64,000 nucleotides of DNA from Cryptomeria japonica (taxonomy: Eukaryota; Streptophyta; Pinopsida; Cupressales; Cupressaceae): NCBI RefSeq assembly GCF_030272615.1, contig NC_081407.1, positions 151,917,048 through 151,981,047 of the forward strand, given 5' to 3'. The position numbers and the translations under genes were made by a program. The first letter of the stretch is position 1. Every line of letters begins with the position of its first letter. The notes under the pieces were generated by a model that did no database searches, was not told where the DNA came from, and worked only from the letters and a program-made list of their open reading frames with translations. This document shows, one piece after another, positions 23,296 through 34,502 of this stretch.

Positions 23296-25135
23296 TTAAA
23301 CAGGCTTCTTTAAACAGGCTTCTTTAATAGCTTTTCCAAAAATAGGAATATCTTTAATAGCCTGAAATAAAGGAATTTGAATCTGCACATTTTTGAGCTG
23401 ATCCATAATGTCAAAAGTGGGTTGTTCCATGGGTTTATATGCAGTACTTTGCAACCTCTGAGGAAAAGGTGGGTTATCTTGATTTTGCATAATAGGCTCC
23501 TTAGGAACGGTATCTGTTATTGGCATGTGCTCAGTAGGAACAACAGGTGTAGTAGGTTCTTCATGGGAAGGATCTGATATTTCAGTAATCCGAAGCGGTT
23601 TTGGAGCAGGTAAAGTAGTTCCAGACCTCAAATGGATGTCATTAATGTTTAAGGCATAAGCTTGATATTGGTTGGCTTCGGCAAGATACGCAGGTTGCTG
23701 AGGTTTATTATTGGGATTGGGCATTGGCTGGGCAGGCATAAGCGTTTGTTTCGAAGGTCCAGGGTTTGTGGCAGTTACTGCAGGAGGCGGCATAAGGGCT
23801 TGTGGTTACGGTTGTGGAAGCTGTAGGAATCCAGAGGATTAGTTTTTCCATTGTTGAGGGCCTCGCCATTGAGAATTTTGCTGCCAATTTCCTAAAGGTG
23901 GGGTCCATTGCCCCTGTGGCTGCTGCCATCCTCCTTGAGGGGGTTGTCATTGCTAGTTCTGATAATTAGGCCAATTTGGTTGAGGTGGGTTCCAGGATGG
24001 TGGTGGTCCATATGCATGTTGCCATTGATTATTATATCCAGAATAAGAATTACCAAAAGTTAAAGGGTCTTGAGGAATACCTTGTCTCTGGGCCCATGGT
24101 CTCCTTTGTGCAACAAAGAACACGTGATCATCATCTCCTTCTACTGGCTTAAAGTCAGTAGGTAGTTGTTTAGCTTCCAAATTAGCCACCATCTTGCATC
24201 TGCAATCACGCTTCTTTTGTCTGCAGTATGGACAAAACTCGGCCAAAACTACGTCAGCCTCCTCATGTTTCTTTCGAGCTTGCATAGAGTCCAGTTGCGT
24301 AGCCATATTATTAATGATGTCCTGCTTGAAGTCAGATAGAAAATTTGTTATCTCTATTCGGGAAACTCCGCCAGAAGAAGACTTCCCTATTGTAGCATGA
24401 TGACCTCTACCTTTCTTAACTATTGCTCGAGAGTAGTTAAGACATTTTCTTTATATCATCCCAAGGCACCTGGGTTATATCACCTCCTCCTATTAGGTCC
24501 AGGGCATCTATACAAGTATCACTGATTCCCTTTAGAAACAGTAGTTTCTGAGAGTCCTCATTGAGAGTATGGTTTGAGTTCCTCTGTAGTGCAAACAAGA
24601 ATCTAGAAATGTAATCTTCCAGACTTTCATCCTTCTTCTGCTGAATTCGGAATATATCATCACCCTTGTTGGCGCTCTTACAATATTCTTTATACTTTTC
24701 AAGGAATTTTGTCTACATGACCTCCCAACTATCAACTACACCTCTTCCCAGACTCATGAACCATCTGAGAGCTCCTTCCTTCAAGGTGGAAGGGAATAAC
24801 TTCAATTTATGAGCGTCTGTGTTGTAGTCATAACTGCGACAGAGGACATCAAATTCAAACAGAAAGGTTTCTGGGTCCTCTGTGACCAGGCCATAAAACT
24901 TTGGAAGCAAAGAAGAGGGAATGTTTTTAAGATTGTCAGTATCTCCCTGGGGAATAATAGGAAACTCAAATGCAGGAGGCGGATTATTGGGTTGATTATT
25001 TGCCATGTTTGGTTGCTGGAATAACAGAGCGAATGGATTTTCCTCAGGTTCGTTGTCAGCTGGATCAAATGGAAGTTCAATAAATAGATTTTCAGGGATG
25101 AACCTTCCCAGTGTGTCTCTTCTTCTTCTATGCAT
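23296..25135 (-). pseudogene. gag: Gypsy-B gag
   Basis: Gag begins at the ATG ending at 25135, 101 bp after the PBS. The capsid block contains LLPKFYGLVTEDPETFLFEF and LKLFPSTLKEGALRWF, the retrotransposon gag signature. A stop after SWEVM (24713) interrupts a continuing frame with FLEKYKEYC and EDYISRFLFALQR. A Cys-rich segment CPYCRQKKRDCRC near 24230 stands where a zinc knuckle is expected but is not the standard CCHC form. The C-terminal part is Pro/Gln-rich. Several stops make this non-functional. Confidence 0.88.
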
Positions 25136-25235
25136 GCAATATAATGAATGGTGGCTTGAAAAGTCTAGAAAATTTTACTAACAAGCTAAACTAATGTCAA
25201 AAATGACTTCTGATAAACTCCTAGCTAGACGACAT

Positions 25236-25252
25236 CCCTGGCAGCGGTGCCA
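25236..25252 (-). promoter_or_regulatory. Gypsy-B primer binding site (Asp-tRNA type)
   Basis: Read on the minus strand the 17 bases are TGGCACCGCTGCCAGGG, four bases after the LTR. They match the Asp-tRNA-complementary PBS TGGCGCCGTTGCCGGGG, typical of Athila/Tat elements, at 14 of 17 positions. All differences are transitions. Confidence 0.85.
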
Positions 25253-25256
25253 AAAA

Positions 25257-26542
25257 TGATGGTCGCGCCCACAAAAGGATATGAAGATCACAGTAAACAC
25301 CTTTCCTGGGAATTGGGCATTCCAACAGGTGACTATTATCTCTTTCTGTAGACGTTCATTTACTTGTCAAACCAGGGGACGTATACTTTAAATGGCGCAG
25401 CAAAATATATGCACTAGGAACTTATTTTGGTCAACTCTTAGCGGAAATACATACTGAAAAGAAATCCTACCTACGCTACAGGAAGGAAATGCAAAGCTTT
25501 TTAACTCAACTATGATTTGATTACGACAAAAACCATAATAAATACAACTGAAACACAAACTATGAACTGGCCTTATGCTGCAGGAACAGACACAGTGATG
25601 GATTCCTTGTGCTGCAGGAGCAATGTAAAGCTGAGTTTGTATAAAATCTTTAAAGATGAAAGCAAACTGAAGCTTAACGAGAAAGAACAACTAACTAACT
25701 AGCTACAGATACCTACTAAGTGGGCCCCCTTAGCAAGCATCTCTTGATTACGCAGTTATGAAACTCAGAACTTCATTGAACTTTATTCATAAAAACAGAA
25801 TGATATACATTGTTTTGTTGATATGGAAACTAACAACAAACTCTGCTTCTGGTTAAATAGATTCTGTATTTCATTATCATCTTGATTCTTATATGACATC
25901 TACTACTCTTATTCTATCATTCTCTTGCCTCCCTCTCGCGCAGGAGGAGAAGCTTTATTTAAAAACAGGGGAGCAACTAACTAACTAACTCCATTAAAGA
26001 AAGACGTGGAAGTAAAACATATCCTCGAATCAAAGAACAAACTTCATAAGTGAGTTTATGCGTTCAACCCGATCCAGAGAGAATCTAGCACTCCACTCTT
26101 TGTCATTAAAATTCTTTCCCATGATTTCAGTCAAAGAGTCTTTGCCGGAGCTTCCTCAAAGTCGTGCAGGAAATGGACTTTACTGCAAGGCCGAGATTGG
26201 CTGCACTTGACTCGATTATTCTTCAACAACCTGCGAAACAAAAGGTAACAGGCAACAAAAAAGGCGCATGGCACATACACAATATCCATTCATTAATCAC
26301 ACATTTTAAATTTACTTCATCATTCAAAAACTGTATACGATATACCAGTCATTTTAGGGAGTCAACGGAACAATAAATGCAATCAAGTCAATCACAAAGA
26401 GTTGCAGGAATATAAAAGTCTCTTGCTACAGGATATCCCAAAAAGGTTTCACAAAGTCTGAACATCCATGAAATAACAAAAGTAAAGGCATTTAAAAGTT
26501 TTATCAAAACATCCAAATTATGAGCATATTTTAAGCTCATCA
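25257..26542 (-). repeat. Gypsy-B 5' LTR
   Basis: Gap-free partner of 15167-16452, 27 substitutions in 1286 bp. The candidate TATA-like motif on the minus strand is TTTAAATAAAG at 25953-25963, with the promoter pointing toward gag. Confidence 0.95.
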
Positions 26543-27577
26543 ATACTCATGCTCATATTCATTCAGCTAGTTTTGGTCTGGTTATCAGATGCTATCATTT
26601 TTTCTTAGAAGCTTGGTTTTTGGTTTCGGCAAGGGTTTCACCGGTAGAGCTTTTGATGAAGATCTTTGATCAATTGCATATGTGGTGTTGGTGCAGTTTC
26701 TGGTATGGTTTCAGGATGCTATTTGTGATCATGTTAGAGACTTGGTGGATTGAGATCATTGTTGTAGCATGTGGACCTATACTGGGTCCCAGTTGATCTA
26801 GGTTATGGGTCAACTTTAATGTAATGTGTGGATTGGACCTCTCGATGTGTTTCTGGGATGTCTTATGTGTTGGATATTATTTACTTGGTCTAAGGCTGAC
26901 ATGGTTTGTAATTATGTAATTGGTTTATTATCTGGTGGCCGACTTCATTGTTTATGGTCGAAGGTTTGTATATATAGATGTAAGATCTCATTGTAGATCA
27001 TCATGGTTATGTTGGAGGTCATGGTCAAGGGATGTAATGTGTGAATAATGTAATATAATTCGGGAAGAGGATTTGATCGATCATTGGAGATAGAATTGGG
27101 TTTATGTTAGAGGATTTAGTCCTCTGGTATTGAGCTTAACCGGAATTGTACTCGGGCATAAGAGATGCTATCTTTTGCAGTTCAACACTTCTCCGGATTG
27201 TAGTCTGGATTTCTATGTAGTCAGTGAGGCTCCTTTTGTGATGAGCAGTGTGCTCTAGGCTGTTGGTCTTCCTGCAAGTGTAGGCCCCTCAATTGTAATT
27301 CATATACTTACTGTAGAAGTTCTTATCTGATTGTGGTTTAGCCTTCCCGCTGTGGTTTTTCCCTTTACCGAGTTTTCCACATACAAATCTTGGTGTCATG
27401 TGGATGGTATTTTTTTCAGTGATTATTGTTTTTACTTAATTGGTTTAACTTCTATTCTAGTATTAATGTTTTGGGTTCCGGTATTAAAGTTTTAATTGCT
27501 AATGGTTCCGGTAATCTGTGACAACAGATTCACCCCTCCCCTCTCAGTTGTCTTCCAGTTATTTGAACTATCTAACA
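26543..27577 (+). repeat. Copia-1 3' LTR, right fragment
   Basis: The duplicated ATACT (26543-26547) is followed by the rest of the Copia-1 LTR (CATGCTCATATTCA...), aligning with 9275-10301 and ending CTAACA at 27577. Its U5 C-run is interrupted by a T. Confidence 0.93.
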
Positions 27578-27754
27578 TATGTGGTCCTAGTATACAAGTA
27601 TTACCCATAGTTGACCTACAAACAAAGTTTGAATCATTTTCGAAGGGTCAATGATGCTTTCTTTGGAACATTGATATGTTAATTAGATCAAACCCTAGAA
27701 AACAAATGAGTTATTGATTAGGTCTGGGATGCAGTGAAGAAATATGGTTCTTTG
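27578..27754 (+). pseudogene. ORF-X of Gypsy-A, middle piece
   Basis: The 177 bp between the Copia elements reads in one phase with four stops: YKYYP, LTYKQSLNHFRRVNDAFFG and VWDAVKKYGSL. The text joins plausibly to the end of the 8294-9080 piece (IYAIGSMKHFPRITTKINEN) and to the start of the 34503 piece (LQFPTFTYIRIG). This is inferred from position, phase and protein-like composition. The function is not recognised. Confidence 0.5.
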
Positions 27755-28847
27755 TGTTGGCAATATGGAGGAATTGATTATGTGTTGCATTGATGTTTTG
27801 TCATTGATGTCAACACTAACTGTTATGGTTGGTTACCGGTAGATAGGTTTTGGTTACCGATAGAAGATCTTGTGTTACCGGTAAGGGTTTAAGGTTTAAC
27901 CGACATAGCTTTTACTAAGAAACACTAATAGAATGCATAAGTGGTGTTGGTGTGGCTTCTAAATGGAATGTAGGATGCAGAAGGTGATCCTTGATCGTAG
28001 CTCAACTGATTGGAGACATCGCTTTGGCATGGTGGACCCAGATTAGGTTCAGTACCTATCTACGTTATAGACCGGTATCATGTTAACGTCTTCTCTACAC
28101 GTTATCGAGATGATTTATGGATTGGTTAATGTTGTTTTGGTCTCAAGCTGACATGGCATATCATTGTAATATGGATGTATGTAATGATCTTATTGTAATA
28201 TCTTTTAGGTGGTCGACCTCATTGGTTTAGGCCTTAGGGTTTGTATAAATTGATGTAAGATCTCATTGTAGATCAGGTATCGTGGTCATGGAATGTAATA
28301 TCATATGCAAAGGAGATTTGGTCGATCATAGTTGATCGAATTGGGTTTAAGTAAGAGGTCAAAGGCCTCTGGTATTGAGCTTAACTTGGACTGTAATTAG
28401 GCATGGTAGATGTTATCTCTGGCAGTTCATTCTTCTGGATTTTTGTCCAATTATCTTGAGGTGGTTATAACCTCTCTATAGTCAGTGAGACTCTTTTGTA
28501 ATGAGAAGTACACTCTAGGCAATGTGTCTTCCTACATGTGCAGGCCCCTCATTGTATCACATACTTTCTGCAAAAGTATCATCTGACTGTGGGTAGGCTT
28601 CCCACCGTGTTTTTTCCCTTTATCTAGTTTTCCACTTACAAATCATGGTGTTATGTGGTATGGTTGCATTGTGTTAATTATTTGTTTCATTCTTAAGTTT
28701 TATTGCTTGCCGGTATCTATTTCTGCTATTCCGGTATTCAATGTTTATGTGCTCTGGTTAAAGGTTATAAAGTGGTTTAATTAATATAATATGTTAACAA
28801 ATGATTCACCCCCCCCCCCTCTCAGTTGTTCACCGGTTATCCTAACA
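27755..28847 (+). repeat. Copia-2 5' LTR
   Basis: It begins TGTTGGCAATATGG and ends ATCCTAACA. A TATA-like TATAAAT lies at 28254-28260. The U5 C-run before CTCTCAG is at 28808-28825. Confidence 0.93.
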
Positions 28848-28849
28848 AT

Positions 28850-28860
28850 TGGTATCAGAC
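28850..28860 (+). promoter_or_regulatory. Copia-2 primer binding site
   Basis: TGGTATCAGAC begins two bases after the LTR. It matches the first ten bases of the initiator-Met-tRNA PBS TGGTATCAGAGC. Confidence 0.88.
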
Positions 28861-28904
28861 TTTGGTACTCTTTTGCAGAAGCTTAACCACTTGAGGTAGA
28901 TCCT

Positions 28905-29790
28905 ATGGTAGTTAATACTTCAAATCCACTGGCAACTATTTTTTAGAAGAGAAATCCCTAAGCTTGATGGAACAAATTATGGGATATGGAAAATCCGAAT
29001 GGAGACTCATCTTAGATTTCTTGGCAAGGATATTTGGGAGATCACTGAGAAATGATATACACTTTATGATCCAACATCTAGCAATCCTGCTCCTGCAGAC
29101 CTGGACAAAAATATTGAAAATGATTGTAGAGCTAGAGAAGCCCTCTTGTGTGCACTTACTGATCAACAAATCATGGGATTGACTGATAAATCGTCGACAA
29201 AGGTTATGTGGGATAAATTGCAAACTCTGAATGAAGGTGATCCTACTATCAAAATTGATAAACTTGATGGTTACTGGGTAAGGTATGAGAACTTGAAGAT
29301 GGAAGATAAGGAAAGAATTGCTATATTTATGGAAAGAGTAAATGAGATTGTCATGGGAATTCAATGTTGTGGAGGATCTCTGAATGAAGATGAAATAGTT
29401 TCCAAAGTCTTGAGAGCCCTTCCACTGGCTTACAAGATGAAGACAACTGCAATTAATGAATTGAGAACAATGGCAAACACTTCAGTTAACAGAGACATTC
29501 TAACTGGGAAATTATCTGCTTTTGAGCTTGAAGAATTTGGACCCTCTGGAGATGCAAAATCTAAACCTGCTTTTCATGCATCATCATCTACCGGCAAAAG
29601 TGATTGGAAAGCCTTATATGCAAAAGAATTGGAAGATATGAGGAAAGAGGATGAAAAATTTGAGCAACTTGAAGCCCTATTTGCTAGAAGAGTACCTAAA
29701 GGACCGACGGGAAGTAAGTATGAAGGAAAAGCACCTTTTAAATGTTTTGCATGTAATAAGATTAGTCATTTTGCATCTAGATGTCCTTAA
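28905..29790 (+). pseudogene. gag: Copia-2 gag
   Basis: The likely start ATG is at 28905, but a run-length change in the T run near 28941 shifts the frame within 15 codons. The body reads cleanly at 29146-29790, with DQQIMGLTDKS, DGYWVRYENLKMEDKERI and an intact zinc knuckle CFACNKISHFASRC. A stop at 29788-29790 sits directly after the knuckle; the same phase continues into protease, so this was once a gag-pol polyprotein. An additional stop occurs near 29055. Confidence 0.9.
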
Positions 29791-32700
29791 AGGAATGCAA
29801 GATTTGAAGAAAGAGTTAACAAAACATTTAAGCTTAATCAGAATAGATATAGATTCAAGAAAACCAAACAATTCTACATAGAGGATGAGGAAGGAGTAAG
29901 TGATGACTCTAAGGATGAACCGGCAACAGACTCTGTTAGTGGATCCGGCAATGGAAAGGAATGGGTGTTCTATGCTTTAAAGGAAGATGAACCGGAACTA
30001 GCTATCAAGAATGAAGAAAAGGCCCTGGCATCAAAAGTTGAAGACAAGGATGAATGGGTAATTGATAGTGGATGTTCGCATCATATGACTAGAGATAAAA
30101 GAAAATTTATGTCCCTACAAGAATACAATGGCGGTCAAGTCAGATTTGGAGATGACAAAGCATGTATGATCAAAGGTAGAGGTATTATTTCTCTGGATGG
30201 AAAACATAATACTGATAAAGTCTATTATGTAGAAGGTTTAAAGCATGATCTTTTAAGTGTTGGTCAATTGGTGGACAAGGGTTTCCAACTTCAGTTTAAA
30301 GATAGAAAATGCAAAATCATTAGCAAAACTGGTTTGGAGATTTCAACCAGTACTCAAACTAGAGGTAATATCTTTCACTTGAACACTGGTAATAAGACAT
30401 GTTTGATTGCTCATATTGATGAGAATTGGTTATGGTATAAGAGGTTGTGTTATGTTAATTTTGATTGTATTGTTAAGATCAGTTCAACAAAGGCAGTTAG
30501 AGATATACCTAAGATTATAAAGCCTCATAATCCAATATGTAAGGGATGTCAATTGGGAAAGCAAGTTAGAACTTCTTTTAAGAGCATACATGATAAATCT
30601 AATGATGTACTTGATTTGATTCACAATGACTTATGTGGTCCAGCAAGGACTAGAAGCTTTCAAGGTGATAGGTATTTCATGTTGATAATTGATGATTATT
30701 CTAGGATGATGTGGGTGACTTTTCTTAGGGAGAAGTCTGAAGCTTTTGAGAAATTCAAGATCTTTAAAGCTAAGGTAGAAATAGAATCTGGATTGAAAAT
30801 CAAATGTTTGAGATCAGATCAAGGCGATGAGTTCACTTCTCATGAATTTAACAGTTATTGTAAGACAAATGGAATTAGGAGACAATTATCTGCACCTTGG
30901 ACTCCTCAGTAGAATGGAATAGTGGAAAGAAAGAATAAAACCATTTGGATGCAGCAAGAACTATGATGATGGAAGCCAAACTGTCTCACATCTACTACAG
31001 AGAAGCAGTGAGTACATCAGACTACACATTCAATAGAGTTCACATCAAAAGTGAAACCGATAAGACCCCTTATGAATTATGGTTTGGACATACACCTACT
31101 ATTAAATATTTCATAATTTTTGGAAGTAAATATTATATCAAAAGGGATGATTCAATTGGGAAGTTTGACCCTAGATGTGATGAAGGGATATTTCTTGGAT
31201 ATTCAATTCAAAGCAAAGCATATAGATGTTATAACAAAAGATTGCAGAAAATTGTGGAGAGCGCAAATGTGATAGTGCATGAGAAATACAAAAATCAATC
31301 TATATCATATGACAGGGAACCGGCAGTGGAAATGATCATAACAAAACCAACAATGCCTCAACCAGTACAAGATACTGAGACAGTTACACTGACACAATCA
31401 AAAAATTCAACTGTGATTGATGATCAAAGAATTGAACCTGAAGTCTAGAAGACACCAAGGTATGTAAGGTTAAATCATTCTGAAGATCAAATCATTGGAG
31501 ATAGGAACAAGGTAGTTATGACAAGAAGAAGACTGGCAAATGAAGAGGTATGTCTTATTTCTCAAATTGAACCAGCATCTGTTATTGAAGCTTGCAAAGA
31601 TAAACATTGATTAAAGGCTATGGAAGATGAATTAGATCAGATAGAGAAGAATGAGACTTGGACTTTAGTTCCCTGGCCTAAAAATAAGAATGTTATTGGA
31701 ACTAAATGGGTTTTTAGGAATAAACTAAATGAGGATGGTCAAGTTGTAAGAAACAAGGCTAGATTGGTTTGTAAAGGATATTCTCAAATGGAAGGAATTG
31801 ATTATGGTGAGACATTTGCACCTGTAGCTAGAATTGAAGTTGTTAGACTATTTCTTGCCTATGCAGCTTATAAGAACTATAAGGTCTATCAAATGGATGT
31901 TAAATGTGAATTTTTGAATGGTGAACTTGAGGAAGAGGTATACATTGAGCAACTTGATGGATTCTCACTGACAGATGATAAAGATATGGTTTGCAGGCTA
32001 AGGAAAGCTTTATATGGATTGAAACAAGCTCCTAGAGCTTGGTATGCAAGGTTGGATAAATATCTTTTGAAGCTTGGTTTTACTAAAGGCAATGCTGATA
32101 GTAATTTATATTATAAGATCATTGATGATGATATTCTGATTATTGAAGTATTTGTTGATGATATCATTTTTGGAGGTGAAGAAAAATTGTGCATGAAATT
32201 CTCTAATAATATGAAGAATGAATTTGAAATGTCCATGATTGGTGAGATGAGATTTTTCTTAGGTTTGTAGATTACTCAAACTGACAAAGGCATCTTTATC
32301 TATCAAACTAAGTATCTAAGGGAATTGTTGAAGAAGTTTGGTATGGATAATTCCAAACCGGTAAGTACTCCTATGGTGACAAGTGAGAAATTATCTATCA
32401 AAGATACATTTGCACCGGTAAATCCGACAAGGTATAAATCTATGATTGGTGGCTTATTATATCTAACTCGAACTAGACCAGATATTATGAATGTAGTAAG
32501 TATTGTTTAAAGATATCAAAGTAATCCTAAAGAAAATCATGAATGTGCAATAAAGAGGATATTTCGGTATTTGCAAGGAACAATAGAATATGTCTTATGG
32601 TATTCTAGAGAGGATAACTTCACTTTATGTGCATATACAGTTTCAGATTGGGTAGGAGATACTAATGATAGGAAGAGCACTTCTAGTAAAGCTTTCTTTC

Positions 32701-33104
32701 TTGGAAAGAAATTGGTTTCATGTATCAGCAAAAAACAGTCATGCATTTCTTTATCTACTGCAGAAGCTGAATATGTTGCAACAACTACTAATTGCACTCA
32801 AGTCTTGTGGATGAAGCAAATGTTGAAGGATATCAAGGTAAATTGTAGTGAACTGGTAGTTATCTATTGTGATAACTCTGCAACTATTGACATGTCTAAG
32901 AATCCGGTATTTCACTCTAAAACTAAACACATATCAATAAAATATAACTTTTGGAAGGACAAGGTGGAAGAAAAGGAAGTCAAATTGGTTTATGTGAACA
33001 CTAAAGAACAAATTGCAGATATATTCACCAAACCACTATCTATGGAATCATTTGATTATTTGAGAGATGGGTTAGGGGTATCTACCCCTTCGACAGAAAT
33101 TTAA
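29791..33104 (+). pseudogene. pol: Copia-2 pol: protease, integrase, RT, RNase H
   Basis: The protease active site Asp-Ser-Gly is intact at 30064-30072. Integrase has Asp in HNDLCGPA, Asp in LRSDQGDEF and Glu in NGIVERKNKT, but a stop replaces Gln just before it (30910-30912) and a one-base deletion follows within 40 bp. From 30945 to 33104 a single phase continues with four stops (31446, 31608, 32268, 32508). RT (31620-32270) has [22 protein letters not shown] and the intact active site [10 protein letters not shown]. RNase H (32640-33010) has SDWVGD, TAEAEY and TKHISIKYNF. The polyprotein ends at 33104. Confidence 0.93.
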
Positions 33105-33409
33105 TTGATGGAGCAGACCATCAGTCTGGTATGCATCATCAGCTTTATCCTTTGCTTTGGGTTGATGTAGTGGTGCTACTACTCAGGGGGAGTAGTCAGC
33201 TTTGAGATTTAGAGGCTTATAGTCTTGCTTTGATTTATGGCATTGATGTCAAAGGGGGAGAGATAGTGATGTGAAAAATAAATTCAAAACTTTACAAAGA
33301 TATTATTCACATGAGGAGAGTTATTGATATTCAGAGCTATATTTTGGCATTTCTTGGTACTTAGATGTTTTTCACATCTAGTGTTGCCATCAATGCCAAA
33401 GGGGGAGAT
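33105..33409 (+). other. Copia-2 3' untranslated region with two polypurine tracts
   Basis: CAAAGGGGGAG occurs at 33250-33260 and at 33397-33407, the latter two bases before the 3' LTR. A purine-rich CAGGGGGAGTAG near 33186 is a third. This is the same arrangement as in Copia-1. Confidence 0.8.
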
Positions 33410-34502
33410 TGTTGGCAATATGGAGGAATTGATTATGTGTTGCATTTATGTTTTGTCATTGATGTCAACACTAGCTGTTATGGTTGGTTACTGACATACA
33501 AGTTTTGGTTACCGGTAGAAGATCTTATGTTACTGGTAAGGGTTTAAGGTTTAACCGACAAAGCTTTTACTAAGAAACATTGAAAGAATGCATAAGTGGT
33601 GTTGGTACAGCTTCTAGATGGAATTCAAGATGCAGAAGGTGATCCTTGATCATGGCTCAACTGATTGGAAACATCACTTTGGCATGGCGGACCCATATTA
33701 GGTCTGGTACCTATCTAGGTTATGGACCGGTATCATGTTAATGTGTTCTCTACACGTTACCAGGATGATTTATGGATTGGTTGATGTTGTTTTGGTCTCA
33801 AGCTGACATGGCATATCATTGTAATATGGATGTATGTAATGATCTTATTGTAATATCTCTTAGGTGGCCGACCTAATTGGTTTAGGTCTTAGGGTTTGTA
33901 TAAATTGATGTAAGATCTCATTGTAGATCGAGTATCGTGGTCGTAGAATGTAATATCGTATGTGAAGGAGATTTGGTCGATCATAGGTGATCAAATTGGG
34001 TTTAATAAGATGTCAAAGGCCTCTGATATTGAGCTTAACCGAGACTGTAATCAGGCACGGTAGATGTTATCTCTGGCAGTTCATTCTTCTGGATTGTTAT
34101 CCAATTATCTTGAGGTGGTTATAACATCTCTGTAGTCAGTGGGACTCTTTTGTAATGAGCAGTACGCTCTAGGCTGTGTGCCTTCCTGCATGTGCAGGCC
34201 CCTCATTATGTCACATACTTTCTACAGAAGTATCATCTGACTGTGGGTAGGATTCCCATCATGATTTTTCCCTTTACCGAGTTTTCCACGTACAAATCAT
34301 GGTGTTATGTGGTATGGTTACATTGTGTTAATTCTTTGTTTCATTATTAAGTTTTATTTCTTACCGGTATCTGTTTCTGCTATTCCGCTATTCAATGTTA
34401 ATGTGCTCCGGTTAAAGGTTATAAAGTGGTTTAATTAATATAATCTGTTAACAACTGATTCACCCCCCCCCCCCTCTCAGTTGTTCACCAATTATCCTAA
34501 CA
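33410..34502 (+). repeat. Copia-2 3' LTR
   Basis: Same length as the 5' LTR (1093 bp), with compensating small indels. The U5 C-run is longer (34463-34474). It ends CCTAACA at 34502, directly against the third ORF-X piece. Confidence 0.93.

Larger units (their letters stand above)
15167..26542 (-). mobile_element. Gypsy-B: Athila-like LTR retrotransposon nested in Copia-1
   Basis: An 11,376-bp element on the minus strand flanked by ATACT (15162-15166 and 26543-26547). Its two 1286-bp LTRs begin TGATG and end CATCA. In element order it carries gag, protease, RT, RNase H, integrase and an extra ORF after integrase. The RT motif YMDDFTAYG, the Asp-tRNA-like PBS and the env-position ORF point to the Athila lineage. 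The LTRs differ at 27 sites with no indel (22 transitions, 5 transversions), about 2.1%, so it is clearly younger than its host Copia-1. It is inactivated by stops and a frameshift. Confidence 0.95.
9081..27577 (+). mobile_element. Copia-1: LTR retrotransposon, split by Gypsy-B
   Basis: A Ty1/Copia element with LTRs at 9081-10301 and 14974-15166 plus 26548-27577, and internal gag-pol in Copia order (protease, integrase, RT, RNase H). Without the nested Gypsy-B and its duplicated 5 bp, Copia-1 is about 7.1 kb. LTR ends are TGTTGG and CTAACA. Flanks are AATGT (9076-9080) and TATGT (27578-27582), a plausible 5-bp duplication with one change. The C-run before CTCTCAG in U5, the AAAGGGGGAGAT polypurine tract and the PBS TGGTATCAAAGC fit a SIRE/Maximus-like group. 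LTR divergence is roughly 8% by eye. Many stops show it is inactive. Confidence 0.93.
27755..34502 (+). mobile_element. Copia-2: complete but inactive LTR retrotransposon
   Basis: A 6748-bp Ty1/Copia element with two 1093-bp LTRs (27755-28847 and 33410-34502), TGTTGG...CTAACA. It is related to Copia-1 in protein, polypurine tract and U5 motif, but its LTR sequence belongs to another subfamily. Hand alignment of the LTRs gives about 95 differences (about 9%). Flanks are CTTTG and GTTTT, so no clean target-site duplication remains. Coding defects are comparatively few and it keeps more catalytic motifs than Copia-1. Confidence 0.93.
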
